Source: Siderastrea radians (lineage: Eukaryota > Cnidaria > Anthozoa > Scleractinia > Rhizangiidae). From it: a stretch of DNA of 64,000 nt. Shown piece by piece: positions 1 through 12,271 of the stretch. The notes below the pieces were generated by a model. That model had not been told where the DNA came from and did no database searches. It worked only from the letters and a program-made list of their open reading frames with translations. The first letter of the stretch is position 1. Every line of letters starts with the position of its first letter. Location: positions 58,966,358 through 59,030,357 of the forward strand of contig OZ024889.1 of the NCBI GenBank assembly GCA_964017195.1, read 5' to 3'. The position numbers and the translations under genes were made by a program.

Positions 1-88
1 GAGGCTGCCGAAATGCTGTCTTGTTTTCCTTATAAGAGACACAACTCTCTCTTCACCGGCATTTGAATGTGGTAGAATAAAAACTGTT

Positions 89-830
89 TTGGCCACGTCA
101 TTTATCCTACCAAATTTATGGGTACCATTCCCTAGCTTCAATGATGACAGATATCCCCAGATCACATCCATCCGAAAACTGGATGATGATTTCTCATCAT
201 TTTCCTCACATTCAAACTTTATTCGGGCTTCATCCCAGACTTTCTTGGGAAAAAACGAGGGTCAAATTCAATTAGACAACATGCACGAACATGGAAAACT
301 ACTGAGGCCTCTTGCAGTACCCATGGATGAAGATACATCCCGCAAAGTACAACAATTGATTACAGTACTTCACAATGAACACCACATTAACGAAATGACT
401 GAAAAATGGCTTTGTCCAACACCAAACCCGCCTCGAATTCCAGTATTTCATACCCTTACGAAAATCCACAAACCGACTTAATTGGGAGACCTCGGGACTT
501 TCGGGTCCAACAGAGAAGTTATCCGCATTTGTTGCCATACTACTCCAGCCTTTAGCACAACAACAGAAGTCGTATCTCAAAGACTGATACAGTCAACTGA
601 CTCCATTAATTTCATTGACAGGACTAAAGTTCCAGAGAGCGCAATACTTGAATCTCTGGACGTAACGAGCTTGTATACTAATATTCCACAAGAGAGGGAA
701 TACATACAGTATGCAAGGCATACGACACTTTCTATATTAAAAGACACACCTCCTATCCCTGCATGTTTACTTGACAAGCGTTCAAGCTAATGTTATTGGA
801 GAACTCATTCCAGTCAAATAGATAGTTAAT
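89..830 (+). mobile_element. Decayed Penelope-like element, reverse transcriptase fragment
   Basis: Translating this stretch in shifting frames gives the N-terminal part of a Penelope-like reverse transcriptase. One frame contains PPRIPVFHTLTKIHKP near 430-480, a second contains PTEKLSAFVA and QPLAQQQKSYL near 510-580, and a third contains VPESAILESLDVTSLYTNIP near 630-690. The frame changes several times and a stop falls directly after the first block (479-481), so the copy is dead. The block holding the catalytic YxDD box is absent, so the element is also truncated. The conserved blocks are recalled from cnidarian Penelope-like elements. The 5' limit is unclear, and the match before about 265 is weak. 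Confidence 0.75.
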
Positions 831-1263
831 AAAGTTAACTTCATGTTCCAACAGCTATTCTGGCATTCTTGATTTAGAGTGCACTGAAAACATTGTTCTT
901 CAAATCACAACACCAGCCGTGATCTTGCAGTTCAGAAAACATGTATCAAGATTGGTAACCTCAGGTGCTATAAATGTAACGAAAAGGCAATCTGAGGGGG
1001 ACAGATTATTGTGCTATGAATCCCTCTTACCCAAGTCTAGATGCTAAAATCTTTTAACAGTCTGCTGATAAAGTTCAATGCGTCAATCCAGGAAACATCT
1101 TGCCAGAATTTTTTTTCCAGCCGATTGTACGTGCGTGAATTTTTTTTGGACAATAGTCTTGTGCAGGAAATTTTTCCTTACCCATATGCACTTGCAGGAT
1201 ATTTTTTTTCAAAATCACCCAACCCCCCCCCCCCCCTCAGAAGTTAAATAATTGGCCCCTAAG

Positions 1264-1600
1264 CTAGATAGGTATCTGTGGCCCCAAAGGGTGTGGTTTT
1301 CAAGCCGTTTTAGTCTGAAATAAGGTATAGATTTTGACCATTGAGGTCTGAAATAGGGTAAGGTTTGGGTGATCTAGTTTGAAATTGGGTATGGTTTTCA
1401 GAGGAAGCTACTTTTTTATTGTTATCTTCTCTTGAGAAGTGAGTTTTGGTTAATATCGGAAATTTGAAGTCCTTCTCAAATGTCTATACAAACCGAAGCA
1501 GTTCCCGGGCAGGTCTCAAAAAGGGTGTCGAAATTTGGGCCAGGACGGAAATAGGGTAAGGGCACTTTGGTCTGAAACAGGATAAGGTTAAACACTCTTA
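1264..1600. repeat. Degenerate GTCTGAAATAGGGTA-type short repeats
   Basis: Variants of 'tctgaaatagggtaagg' recur at about 1313, 1350, 1375, 1545 and 1570. The reverse complement of the motif (CCCTATCCCAGAC) recurs at 42950-43090 and 45890-46040, so this is a dispersed family. I see no coding frame. The rest of 831-1263 holds only a poly-C run near 1226-1236. Confidence 0.5.
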
Positions 1601-1629
1601 TTCTTCGGCCATCTCAACTTAATTAGGTC

Positions 1630-1771
1630 AAAAAGCAAACTGCGGTGACGAACATGACAAGACAACGCATGTTGTAAAAACATTGATTTATAAACTTAAC
1701 GTTAAGTTCATAAATCAATGTTTTTACAACATGCGTTGTCTTGTCATGTTCGTCACCGCAGTTTGCTTTTT
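1630..1771. repeat. 142-bp near-perfect palindrome
   Basis: The 71-nt arms 1630-1700 and 1701-1771 are reverse complements with a single mismatch (position 1692) and no spacer. The centre reads aacttaacgttaagtt. Such a zero-spacer palindrome would extrude as a cruciform or fold as a perfect RNA hairpin. No flanking target duplication is obvious. Confidence 0.95.
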
Positions 1772-4279
1772 ATTCTTATTAGGGTAAGGTTTTAAAGGGG
1801 TGGGCCGCACAGCCCCACCCAAATTTTCGGGGACTACCCCACCCGGGGTACAAGCAACGTACAGCAGTGTATCTCACAGAGGGAATGTCAGCGTTCATTC
1901 AAGCACAACATCTGACCAGTTTTCTGAGCTGTTGTAAGATGGGCAAGTAGTTTTTATTTGTACACACAGTTTTAGTCAGTATAGGAGTTAACATTATGTA
2001 AGGGTCAATATCTTATTCTATTTCATTTTTTATTTTATTTTATTTTACTATTAAGGGTTACATGACGAGCATGTAGAAAGTTTTTAGCCCAGTTATTTAT
2101 TTCCTCTATTTCTAATTAGTGACCCCCATTAGCTGTATAGCTAAATCAGGCCTCGACACTGAAATAATGTTGTTATTATAGCGTAGCGTTCCCGACATTC
2201 TTGGAGTACGCTACTCCAAGAGGCCGATTACATGGCGAATTTTCAGCTCAGGCTGAAATTCACCCCGCGGTTAGTTTCAACCCAGCTTTCTGAACAAACT
2301 CCTGATATAGGTAATTGCGAACTCGCTGCGCGAATTTCCACGCGCGCACTTTTCTCAGTTTGTGCGGTTTTACGCGTGTCTCGCTCCAAACGGCCCTGGA
2401 AACTGAAGGGTAAAGGGCAAAGGGAAAAGAAACAAAATATTAAAAAGTTTGAATGAGCGCGTGGAAAACCCCGAAATCAAACAAGTTCGGATTCACAACA
2501 TGCCAAAAAGTCCATTAATTACCGTCTCCAACGCAACAAAAGATTTGTAGTCCACAGGGGAGGCTCCTGGAGAGGGAGGTTTCTTTGTTTCGTAGTGTTC
2601 TTCAATGTGAGGCTAATATGTGGCTGTCATATGCAAATGTATCTTCCGATGGATTGTCATGCGTTCCTTGTGATCAACAAAACATCGTGCATGTTTTGGT
2701 CTCCCTGTAACGGATTGACAAAATATTGACAAGCCGGTGTCCAAACAAAAATCTCGGAAAATGAACGGATAATGATCATAACGCTACTTTTCCCTGTGGA
2801 CAAGTGTACGCTATCATCAAACAACATCAGCAACAGACTGAGTACGTAATCTGAAGAAAGCTTAGAAGTAAGTGCCCTATATGGAGCGGATTTTGTACAA
2901 CAAAGCTCTTAACTGTTGACGATGAAGCCCTTGAAGTTGAAAATTTTGTAGAGCCTTCAGTGATTATGACGCAAATGTTGCTTGAAATGTTTTGTTTCAT
3001 TTGTGAAGAGACAGACACTCAAAACATGGTTATTCATCAACCAGTCGTCCCGCTTAAGATTTTGATCACGATGTGTTTGTAAATATTTCGATGAATCGCG
3101 CTAAAATTTAAGTCTGCTTATTTCAAAACGTTTGAAATATGAGTATTATCGAGTATTGTGGGTGTTTCCTTGTTCTGTGGACTTCAATTTGCAGTATAAT
3201 ATATAATTTACTCGCGGTGTTTATTCGGCCATTCAAGAAAGCTGTATAGTTTAGCTATTGACATTTTATGTCAATTAGCTCGACTACGTCATATGAAACG
3301 AACATGTTATGTTGCAAGCTCCTTTCCGGTCGAATGAGAAAATATTCCGTTTCCATTTGATGAACGAATCGGAAATTCACAATTAACAGCTCTCGACCAC
3401 AGTTTGCACCGTGATTTTAAGACCTCTTGAGTAAAGCCCAAGATTTTGGTCAAAATGCGACGCCAAGCTAAAGGTAATGTTGACTTTTGAAGCGTTTACT
3501 CCTCCTGAAATTAACTTGCGAAATGGACACGATTTGTTCTGTTTGTGTATCAATTGACTGCGAAACGTATTGTCATATTTCGTGAATATGAATAACCCTA
3601 TTATTTCGGAATAGACTACCTTGATGTCTGCCCGTGAAATGAGTTTTAGTTAGTGAGTCGTAGTACGTTTATTTATGACCGATCATCAAATCTCGAAATA
3701 TAGATACTTCACCTGGTTGCATTAATTCTTTCACATGTTCATTTCGAACATTTCACATTGAATTGAATTCAAATGATCAAAAGTGAAAAGATTGCCGGAT
3801 GATAAATCGTCGAATTTTTCGATCAATTGTAGGTCACCAGGTGATGATTTCATGTAAATTATCGCCACTCAAGGTTCCGTGATCAAAGATTTTGCCCTTG
3901 AAAGACCTTGAAATCTCAGACGTGATTTAATTTATCGCTGACTTATTGTTAATAAGTATTACACAATTTAGTGTTTTAGATTTCTGCACGGTTTTAGCGA
4001 GCTAAACTTCTTGTACACAAGTTTTAGACTCTGCAAAAACTCGTGGCGAGTTTATTTATTTTGAATCTTAATGTTGACATAATGATGAGCTGCCATGATT
4101 TGCATAATTCGTACTTTTGCTGTTTAGGTTGGAAAACTACCGGACAACACAATTATAACTGAAAGGTGTTTTTCGAATAATTTTGGGTGCAAAATAAAAG
4201 CTAATAGCAGGAAGAAACCATTTTAGTGGAACAAGCAGGGGAGCAAGAAAGAAACAGGGAAAGGTTTCCCGGATTACTC
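1772..4279. other. Non-coding intergenic stretch
   Basis: I see no recognisable gene. Open frames here are short and lack both codon structure and convincing splice sites. A CpG-rich patch occurs near 2230-2400. The rest is AT-rich and unique-looking. Confidence 0.5.
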
Positions 4280-4280
4280 G

Positions 4281-4341
<61 letters not shown>

Positions 4342-4345
4342 TTAT
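4280..4345. repeat. (ATT)n microsatellite
   Basis: Uninterrupted or nearly uninterrupted ATT triplets. Translating this tract yields poly-I or poly-N peptides that are not genes. Confidence 0.95.
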
Positions 4346-4841
4346 TATTTTTTTGGCGATGGGTAGAGCAAAAGTGCATTCACGTAAGTTTTTTTCATAA
4401 TTATTTTTTTCCGAAAGGGTTAAGCGAAAATTAAAGTTAAAGCGATTTTTAAATTTAGTGAGTTCTCTAGATTCGCAAAGTGAGTTGTCACTAGCTAAAG
4501 GTAACCTTAGCACCTGGAAATTCCTTCTTCCACCACAACCAAACTTGTCGGCACAATTTTTTTTTTTTTTGTAATTGCGTGTCTCTATTGAGCCTGAGAT
4601 CCGAGATGTATCATCTCTTACAATCATATCGTAATATTTCTGACTCATCGCCTTGCCTCTCCTTTAGCTTCTCTCCCCTTCCCTCATCTCAATGTTAAGT
4701 CAGGAGCCCACGGTTGAGAGTCAAATTAATTTACTGGCACCAGATTGGTCTACAAAGGTCCATTATTGATAGGGTATGGGGAAGGGGGAGGGGGGTAGTT
4801 GACACGAGTTGACATGTATGGTATGGTTTATTTATCCACAG

Positions 4842-7800
4842 GAAGTAAAATCGCCACAGTGTTGCCATGTTTCGATACCTGTTCGGCAAAAGAGGAAAAG
4901 GAAACATCTCCCTGCCTGTAGAATCACCAAGCAAATCAGAAGTCGCGACAGAAACGGTTGAAATGCCTGCGACCAGAACATTAGAGGTCTTAAAGCCTGT
5001 TTTACGTGTAGCAGTCTTCACTGGCTACACGCATCAGAGTTATCGCCTTCAGGGTATTTTGGGCGGGCTTCTGTGGCTTGCCATGCTCACTGTTCATGGA
5101 ACATTAGATTTCTTAGCAGCTCGTCAGGTGTACACCTATGGATGGGCATCAGTCTCCTTGAGTCTTGTGCTCCTGTGCCTCGTATGCACGGTTTTTACCA
5201 ACAGAAGGATTTTACCGTGGCTAGAGAAGGGAATGTCCTTGCTGGAAGAAGAGCAGAGGTATCCCAAAACACTGGAAAGATTTAAGACAGTTTTCAAGGT
5301 AAGGAAAAGTACCTAAGTTAAATATTTAGATGAGCCATTACAGCAAACGAGAAAAACCCAATCAGCCGATCAAAAGTTGATGAAAAAAAACATAGAGCGG
5401 GTGCCAAGCCACTTGCTGGAAAACGTGCTTGGCAATGAGAATTGTATTGGTTTACTCAAATGTGATTACACGCGGCAGCAAAAGTCATGAAAGTCGTTAC
5501 ACATGATCGAGGTCTTGTTCCTGGGGTAAGTGCGCCGTATCCCGGGGACAAGACACAGTGACCATATTTAGGCCTTCGCGACATGTCCACAAAACTTTTG
5601 ATTTTCGCATTGTGTGCAGTGTCCGAAAGACAAGTATCTGTGAGCAAATGGCAAAATAAACTAACCGACTGTCCCTGCAACAAATCGCCATGTGTGCTCG
5701 CTCATGAGATTTGTCCCTGGATCAAGTTGCTTAGTACAACAAGTTTCTTAGTAAGCCAACCTTTCAGAGCTCCACAGACGCTAAACGAAAGACAAGCTGT
5801 AAGATATCAAGTTATTTTCACAAGGTTAGAACAAACTGTAACCAGTTCATTGCAATGTTCAGTTCTAAGACTGGTTGAAGGGAAGGACTTGGAATAACTG
5901 GCCAAATTTTTTGGTTGTAATCCTTTTCCGTCTCGCCCATCCGCAGCCAGACACACTTATTCATAGAGTCTGAAAACTAATGGCGCGATTCTAAACAAAA
6001 CTGAACCATATTATTAAGACCCCTACTTTTGGGTCTCTTCGATACTAATTTTTCTTGTAGCTATTTAAAGTAATACTGAAAGTTGGTGACATAGCCCCTT
6101 AAATGCAACAAACTATATTTTGTTTTCTTTGATCAGTGGTTACCGCTATTCACAGTAGCATTTGGCCTGTTCTGTGGCTCAGGTATTTATGTCTGCTTGT
6201 ACGTTGACAAGACGCTGGACGTCAAGATCGATCTAAGCAGAGACAAGTCTGAGATCCCGAATTACGCGATGGTCATTCTGAAGGTGGTGCGATTCATGGC
6301 AGGGTGTTACGTCATGTCTGCCTTGGCCATGTTTTGGAGCTATGCTGTGTGTGTTATGCATATGACTGGCTACTCCATGATAGAGTATCACGGTATGTAT
6401 CACACAACTCTTTACCTAAATTTCTAATACGTGTTACAGGAACGCAGATCAGAGGAAGGCTTGAGGGGCTTGCAACCCAACCTCGTTCCCAGGGTCCTCT
6501 CTCTTCATCGCTCGAGGGATGAAGCAAGAGGACCCTGGAACGAGGAGCAGCTCAGACTGCAGAAATGCCTTATTTCACAGTCCACATTTAATCAATTTGA
6601 TAGAGAATGTCTCTAAAACTGTTAGGGACTCGCAACTTGGTGCTGGTACCTCCTGGGTCCGCCCCCGTTACAAATTCAGGGTTTCAAAGAAAGGTGGTAG
6701 TCGGCGAAGTTTGCCGCTACTACTTTCACCTGAGTTTGCTAGCTTCTTACTTTGAAACTGTCAACATTTTGGCAAGAATTCGACTGCATCCGTCGGTCCT
6801 CTTGACAATTTTTGTCATCTGAATATCATTAACATATTATTAACGCAAGTCCTTATATGTCCTCAGATGAGATAAGGGGCCATCTAATAAACAGAAATTC
6901 ACCGATTACGTTCAGACAAGGAGTGGTGTCATTCTCAGAAAGAGGAAAGTTTGTGAGGAAGTCAGCGTCCGCATGCAGGGTAAGGCAGCCTGATAGCTTC
7001 TATTGCAGCCTGTGCAACACGGAGCTTAAGTAATTATGGGGAAGGTGTCGTGGACACGCTCGAGCGAAAAGGGGAAGCACTTCACTGGCGATCTACATAA
7101 GAGCGCGCTTTCCTCATCTTACGAAATTTGTGGATTTAGGTGTTATTAATCGAACTAGCTGTTTGCTTGTTGAAAAATGTTGGTCGCTATCTAGAAAAAT
7201 GCGGAAAAAATCGAGACCACTATTAACCAATATAGGCCAAGCGAGATAGTTCAATAAACGTTTATTCTTTTGAGTTTTCATTAATTTGCTGACAGCTTAA
7301 TCTCGTCTAATTTGGCTATTAAACGCGCACGTGACAGACGAAATTTAGCTGCAAACGTTTTTTCGTGCCATTTTTGCCGACGTCCCACGAAAATGTGTGG
7401 GCCAAGCAAAGAGGAAAAAGTTTCTTTTTGGAAATACAAATCAGTAATTCAGCGCATGAGCGGCCATTCTTAGCGGTTATGTAGAACAATCCGTATAGGA
7501 AACCAGTTAGAATACCTTTTTTGTTACACGTAAGTACTCATTTCTCGACCAATTAATTCTTTGTTGTTGTCCGTACCCATGTTTCCCTAACAGTACCTTT
7601 GGTGTACATTATCGTCTTCTTAGCAGTCAATGCATTTCCGTTCTCTGTTGTTGCACTCTACACGTTACTATGGCAGTCCTGTTGGTGTACACTATCGCCT
7701 CGTTAGCAGTCAATGCATTTCTGTTCTCTGTTGTTGCACTCTACACGTTACTATGGCAGTCCTGTTGGTGTACACTATCGCCTCGTTAGCAGTCAATGCA

Positions 7801-9336
7801 TTTCCGTTCTCTGTTGTTGCACTCTACACGTTACTATGGCAGTCCTGTTGGTGTACACTATCGCCTCGTTAGCAGTCAATGCATTTCTGTTCTCTGTTGT
7901 TGCACTCTACACGTTACTATGGCAGTCCTTTTGGTGTACACTATCGCCTCGTTAGCAGTCAATGCATTTCTGTTCTCTGTTGTTGCACTCTACAGGTTAC
8001 TCTGGCAGTCCTGTTGGTGTACACTATCGCCTCGTTAGCAGTCAATGCATTTCTGTTCTTGTACAAGACTCGGATGAGCGTGTTTGCTGTTTACGCTTTG
8101 CTTCCCAGCATTACCGCAATCTACCCAATGTGCATGGCGGCCTGGGTCACAAAGCAATACTCATGGTAAGGAAAGTAGTCGTTCTAATAGGGATCCCCAG
8201 AGCCGTCTTCTTGTCCCTCGTAACCGGGAGAGCCTGAACTTGAAGTTATCGTCCTCAGGCCCCGCCGGCTATGAGGGACAGGCGACCCTGGGAACGCTGA
8301 CAGTCGTGTTTTGTTTGGTTTGGCATAATGATTTGGTGGCTTTAATGACTTAAGGGCAAACGCCGTAGCTTTTAAACCCAGGTGCGAGTTCTTTCTATGT
8401 TTTTTTTTCTCACATTTCTTGCTAAGAAGACACGCATTATTCATGGTGACAAGTGGACGTTTGGGAGAATTGCGGTTTTGAGGTCTCACAACTTGTTTCA
8501 CGATACCATAAAAAGAATAAGGAAAGAAAGTTCGGCATTTTGCGTGGAATAAACGCTCAAAATAGTTTTCATGGTTTAATCACCATTGAAATATCCACTT
8601 CAGTGGCAAATGAAGATTATTTTGGTAATTTTTCAGGTACCTTGCAGTGGTAGTGAAAGCCTGGGCCGAAAGACCCGAGAGCAGCTCCGAAGAGGAAGAG
8701 GCTCAGCCCGAGCGTCATCGGAAAAACGAGAAACATCCAAAGCGAGGACGAAGTCTGTGGAGACGAGTGGGTAGCGCGAAGAAAGCCATTCGCAAGGCCA
8801 ACCACCCTCCTTTACAGGAATCGAATTCAAATCCTCTGGCTTCACAGTCAGACAGCGAAGCCAAATCGGGCGTCGAGGATGTACCGACGAGACGAACTTA
8901 TGCCGGCGAAACGCACCTTCGCCCTGAAAGGCTAATGTTCAGGGACCCGGCTGTCTCCGATGATGATACGAAGCCAGTTGAACGCGAGCCGGATAGCGCT
9001 GAAGTGTCCGAAGATGAAAGACTTGACAGAAAGGATAAAGATCGTTCTGACGGAGAAAAGCCGAAGAGATCCCGACGAGAAGTTATGGATCTCGTCCTTC
9101 GTGGTGCTGCGAGAGCCGTCGGAAAGATAAAGCACAATGCGAAGAAACCCAAGTTCAACTTTGAGAAGTATATTTCCTATCTACAAAACGTTCTTCCCAA
9201 CATCGGGTTTGACATAATGGGCATTATCGTCACGTGGAACATGGTGTCCGCTATTATTTTTCTTGAGGTTTCGGTTTTGGCTCTTTTCGTACAAGAGTCG
9301 ATTTTTGGCAATTCAAAAGCAACAGTTGCTTTGTAA
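4842..9336 (+). CDS. Multi-pass membrane protein of unknown family (five visible exons)
   Basis: The exons seen are 4842-5298 (ATG at 4867, with an in-frame stop just upstream and an acceptor at 4841, so the exon begins in 5' UTR), 6137-6392, 6867-6979, a fourth ending at 8165, and 8637-9336 (stop 9334-9336). Exon 1 encodes 144 residues with membrane segments at about 63-84 and 92-111. Exon 2 adds two more (beginning WLPLFTVAFG and VRFMAGCYVM). Exon 4 adds two (LVYTIASLAVNAFLFLY and FAVYALLPSITAIYP). Exon 5 has an acidic/basic Ser-Glu-Lys-rich cytoplasm-like stretch of about 150 residues, then one hydrophobic segment near the C-terminus. Junctions 1-2, 2-3 and 4-5 keep frame, but exon 3 ends in phase 0 whereas exon 4 needs phase 1. 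So a small exon is missing from this model or the gene is damaged. Exon 4 holds an 83-bp tandem array that closes all frames entering from its normal acceptor. I do not recognise the family; roughly seven membrane segments are predicted. Confidence 0.6.
6477..6546. repeat. Short inverted repeat (CCTCGTTCCCAGGG type)
   Basis: Two arms, cctcgttcccagggtcctct and its near reverse complement ending at about 6545, are separated by about 30 nt in intron 2 of the membrane-protein gene. Arms with the same theme recur at 33979, 34204 and 56168, suggesting an abundant small hairpin MITE family. Confidence 0.7.
7594..8060 (+). repeat. 83-bp tandem array inside a coding exon
   Basis: The block GCAGTCAATGCATTTC recurs at 7624, 7707, 7790, 7873, 7956 and 8039, exactly 83 bp apart, giving five full units plus a partial sixth. 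The units are almost identical. Since 83 is not a multiple of three, each unit shifts frame, and the 'CWCTLSPR' frame ends in a stop in every unit. Confidence 0.97.
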
Positions 9337-9366
9337 AACTTTTTCGTTGAGATCCAACGTGTTGTG

Positions 9367-9556
9367 TAGCCTGTGAACAGGCTCTCTGGTCGCGGAAAGA
9401 GCGAAGAGACGGGGAGAGGGTGGGGAAGGAAGGAGGGGGAGAGGGAAGGGGCCGTCCCGCCCCGTCCTCTTCCCCAGCCTACGCTCGGCTCGACCCGCTT
9501 CGCTCGCTGATTCATTTTGGCACTTTTTCCCCACTGCGGAGCCTGGTCACAGACTA
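9367..9556. mobile_element. MITE with TAGCCTGTGAACAGGCTC terminal repeats
   Basis: The left terminus at 9367-9384 and the inverted right terminus at 9539-9556 match at 16 of 18 positions. The interior is purine-rich. The same termini bound the element at 38456-38600, so this is a two-copy family in the window. It lies just beyond the stop codon of the membrane-protein gene, probably in its 3' UTR or flank. Confidence 0.8.
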
Positions 9557-10195
9557 TGTGTCGTATTACTGTGATCACAGCGCATTCGTTTACAGACGTG
9601 AATTGTATAGCAGACCACGTTTGTAGCTCAAAAGCTGATTAACTCAAATCTTGGATTGAAAGTTAATCGAACGTTTAATTTCCCTCGTTGAAAAGGCTTT
9701 TTTGAAAACAAATTCAAACCTTTAACAGAGCAGTCAGAGACGAACTGAGGGCAAAACAACTTTTGGAAAAACCTTCACTGAATAGTTATTTAACTTCCGT
9801 CAAAGTTAAAACTAATATTTACAACAGGAACTGAGGGCTCTAAAAAGTGGAGAGCGAAGTGCGGATGTGCAAAATTAGGACGCGATTTCAACGGATTTTT
9901 CCACCATAAGCTCAGTTCGAATATAGTGTCGACCTGTACAATTTATTTTTGAGCGGTTCCGCTCGCGCATGCGCTTCTCCGTGAACAGCGGACTTAAACC
10001 TTTTAACTCCAATGTACCCGGTTCCAGAGGTTTTTCTTCCTTTTTCTGAAACCACCCTTCGCTGTTTCGCAGCTCGCCGTCGCCGCTTCGCGGCTCAAGT
10101 TCGTTGAGCAAAAGAAAGAAAAACTTCTGGGACCAGGGTAACCCCAATGATGACCAGTAACTAACTTCTCCTTACATTATCTCTCCGAGTTCAAA

Positions 10196-10482
10196 TAGAG
10201 CAGTTTTCAAATGAGTGTCGCAAAACCAAAACCAAAGTAATTACTCTGACCAATCACAACAGGAACAAAACACAAAATGAACCAATCAGAAATCAAATCA
10301 AATACAAGCAATTGGCGCTAAGCGCGGGAAAACGCGTGCGAGCAAGTCACGATTGGTTTTGGTTTTACGCCTGATTGGTTGAGAAAGTGGCGCGAGTTTT
10401 TTTTAACCAATCAGAGAGCCTAGTAATGCAAAACCAAAGCAAACGCAACATTACTTTCGACACTCAATTGAAAACTGCTCTA
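10196..10482. mobile_element. MITE with TAGAGC(A/G)GTTTTCAA terminal repeats, copy 1
   Basis: Inverted termini at 10196-10220 and 10458-10482 (tagagcagttttcaaatgag type) match at almost every position and begin with TA, as in TA-target elements. The interior carries several ATTGG/CCAAT motifs in both orientations. A second copy in the opposite orientation lies at 38843-39138. The remainder of 9557-12271 shows no gene. Confidence 0.9.
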
Positions 10483-11268
10483 TAAAGGACACGAGAATGA
10501 AGGAAATGATCACCAACGATAAAATGTCTTGATGTTTGAACGAATTCTCTCAACTTGTACCATAAGAAATATATGAAAGCTAGTAAGGTGAATAAGCAAT
10601 TTGATCTGGGGGCTTTAAGTGTTAACCAGCTGTTGTGTTTTTGACTGACGAACGTAAGAACTACCGATATTATTTTACTTATTAGCAGAAACCTGGCATG
10701 AGATTACTGACACGCGTTAGGTAAAGGATATGAATATTTTCTTTGCACTTTTATGGTGCATATCATCTGAGGTAAATTCTCATTGGACAATTATCCACTA
10801 AAACACTATTTAAGGCTGACTATTAAAGGCACAACCGAGGCAAACCGGACAGGAGTTTTATGGTTAATCATGATCATTTGTAATCTTAGTTCAAAGCAAC
10901 ATGATTAGAAGGTAAAAGGCGTAAATGCTTTACATGTAATCCACCGTTTTTCGGTGTTTAATAGTGTAAATAAAGTATACCATCAAATTCTTCTAATAAT
11001 ATTTAAGCAGCTGATATTTTGGAGGATGGGGCAGTAAAGGTAGAGGCGAAATTATTATACAGACATTCACTGAATATAAACAAAATTCGCTCCCTCTGAC
11101 TGATTCCCTAAATAGACTATCAGCTCATATCGTGTTAATAGTGAAAATAAAACCTATTTTTTTGGCAGAAATGTTCCTCTTGTTTGGTGAATAAGCTTTC
11201 TAACATTCTAGTAGGTACCTATCAACGTCGTCCTCCACGAATCTACAGCCAACTCCTCGAAAGGCTCT

Positions 11269-11328
11269 AATCTCGTGCCCAGATCATTCCAACCCTTCGG
11301 TTGAGTGAGAAGATCTGGGTACGAGACT
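11269..11328. repeat. Small hairpin repeat
   Basis: Arms aatctcgtgcccagatc and gatctgggtacgagact are inverted with a short spacer. The theme is like the arms at 33979-34200. Confidence 0.7.
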
Positions 11329-12271
11329 TCGATTGGTCCCTCGTTGGCTAAGAAGTGTACCATCGGAAAATTGGTTCAGTAGCCCGAAATTATCCGAGAG
11401 ATTATCCTTAAATTTCTAAGCAATTCCATACATACAATTGTTTTCAGCCATTCGGAAGCTGCATTTAATAAAACCTCAAAGAATTACATAATATCAATAC
11501 GTCTTTCGTGTACTGAAAATATTTTCCTACAAGACTGGGCAACTTATTGTCCAGACAAATTAAAATACAAATTTTGAATAAACGTTCGTCCGTACATAAA
11601 CAGCCTCTTTCGGCAGATTTCAATTTTCTGATTGATTATTTCATATATAATACCTTCGTGGATTTTTAGCATAAAGTAATAATACTTTTACTGACTAATA
11701 TGCTAAACAAAACCGTTTTCGTTGCTGATAATTGCAAAACATACTAAAATTTATATTCAAATATTAGCTCGAACTCAGAAGCGAGGCCTGGTGTCCAACC
11801 TTTCATACGAAAATAAGTTTTATTTCAATGTGAATTGAAGGCCTTCTTCATATAAAAGGCTGAGCACAAGGCCTCGCCTTGAAAACGAGGGCAGAGTCAT
11901 TACGGAAGTGGCCAATTACCCTAGCCTCCCTTTCAAAGCAAGGTCTGTTTTTCGTGAGAAAACGAGCTTTCACTGACATGCAAGTACAACTATTTTTTGT
12001 ATTAATTATTTTCACTAGACGTCCCTTTCATGAGGAGACAGAAAGAAACTAAATAAATAGCCTATTAGATGTAAAGGGGTGGTAAAATTGAAAACTACAT
12101 TCTAGTTTGATAGTCTCTTCACAGCCGTTAACTGGCAATGAAACCCTAATCCTTGTTTCGCAAGGAAGTGCAAGTGTTGTATTTCTGTTCGATGGTAGAT
12201 TTTGCCGTCACAATTTAAAAGCCACCACGAGTTCAGTGTCCAGGAGTGAATTATCTGAAGAGTCTCTTCCG

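Noticed and set aside
7630..8237. Staggered 80-90 residue frames with MAVLLVYTIAS repeats
   Set aside because: Frame-shifted readings of the 83-bp array, not separate proteins.
4842..9336. STRA6 or another named retinol or receptor family for the membrane gene
   Set aside because: Membrane topology is loosely similar but no diagnostic motif could be matched, so it stays unassigned.
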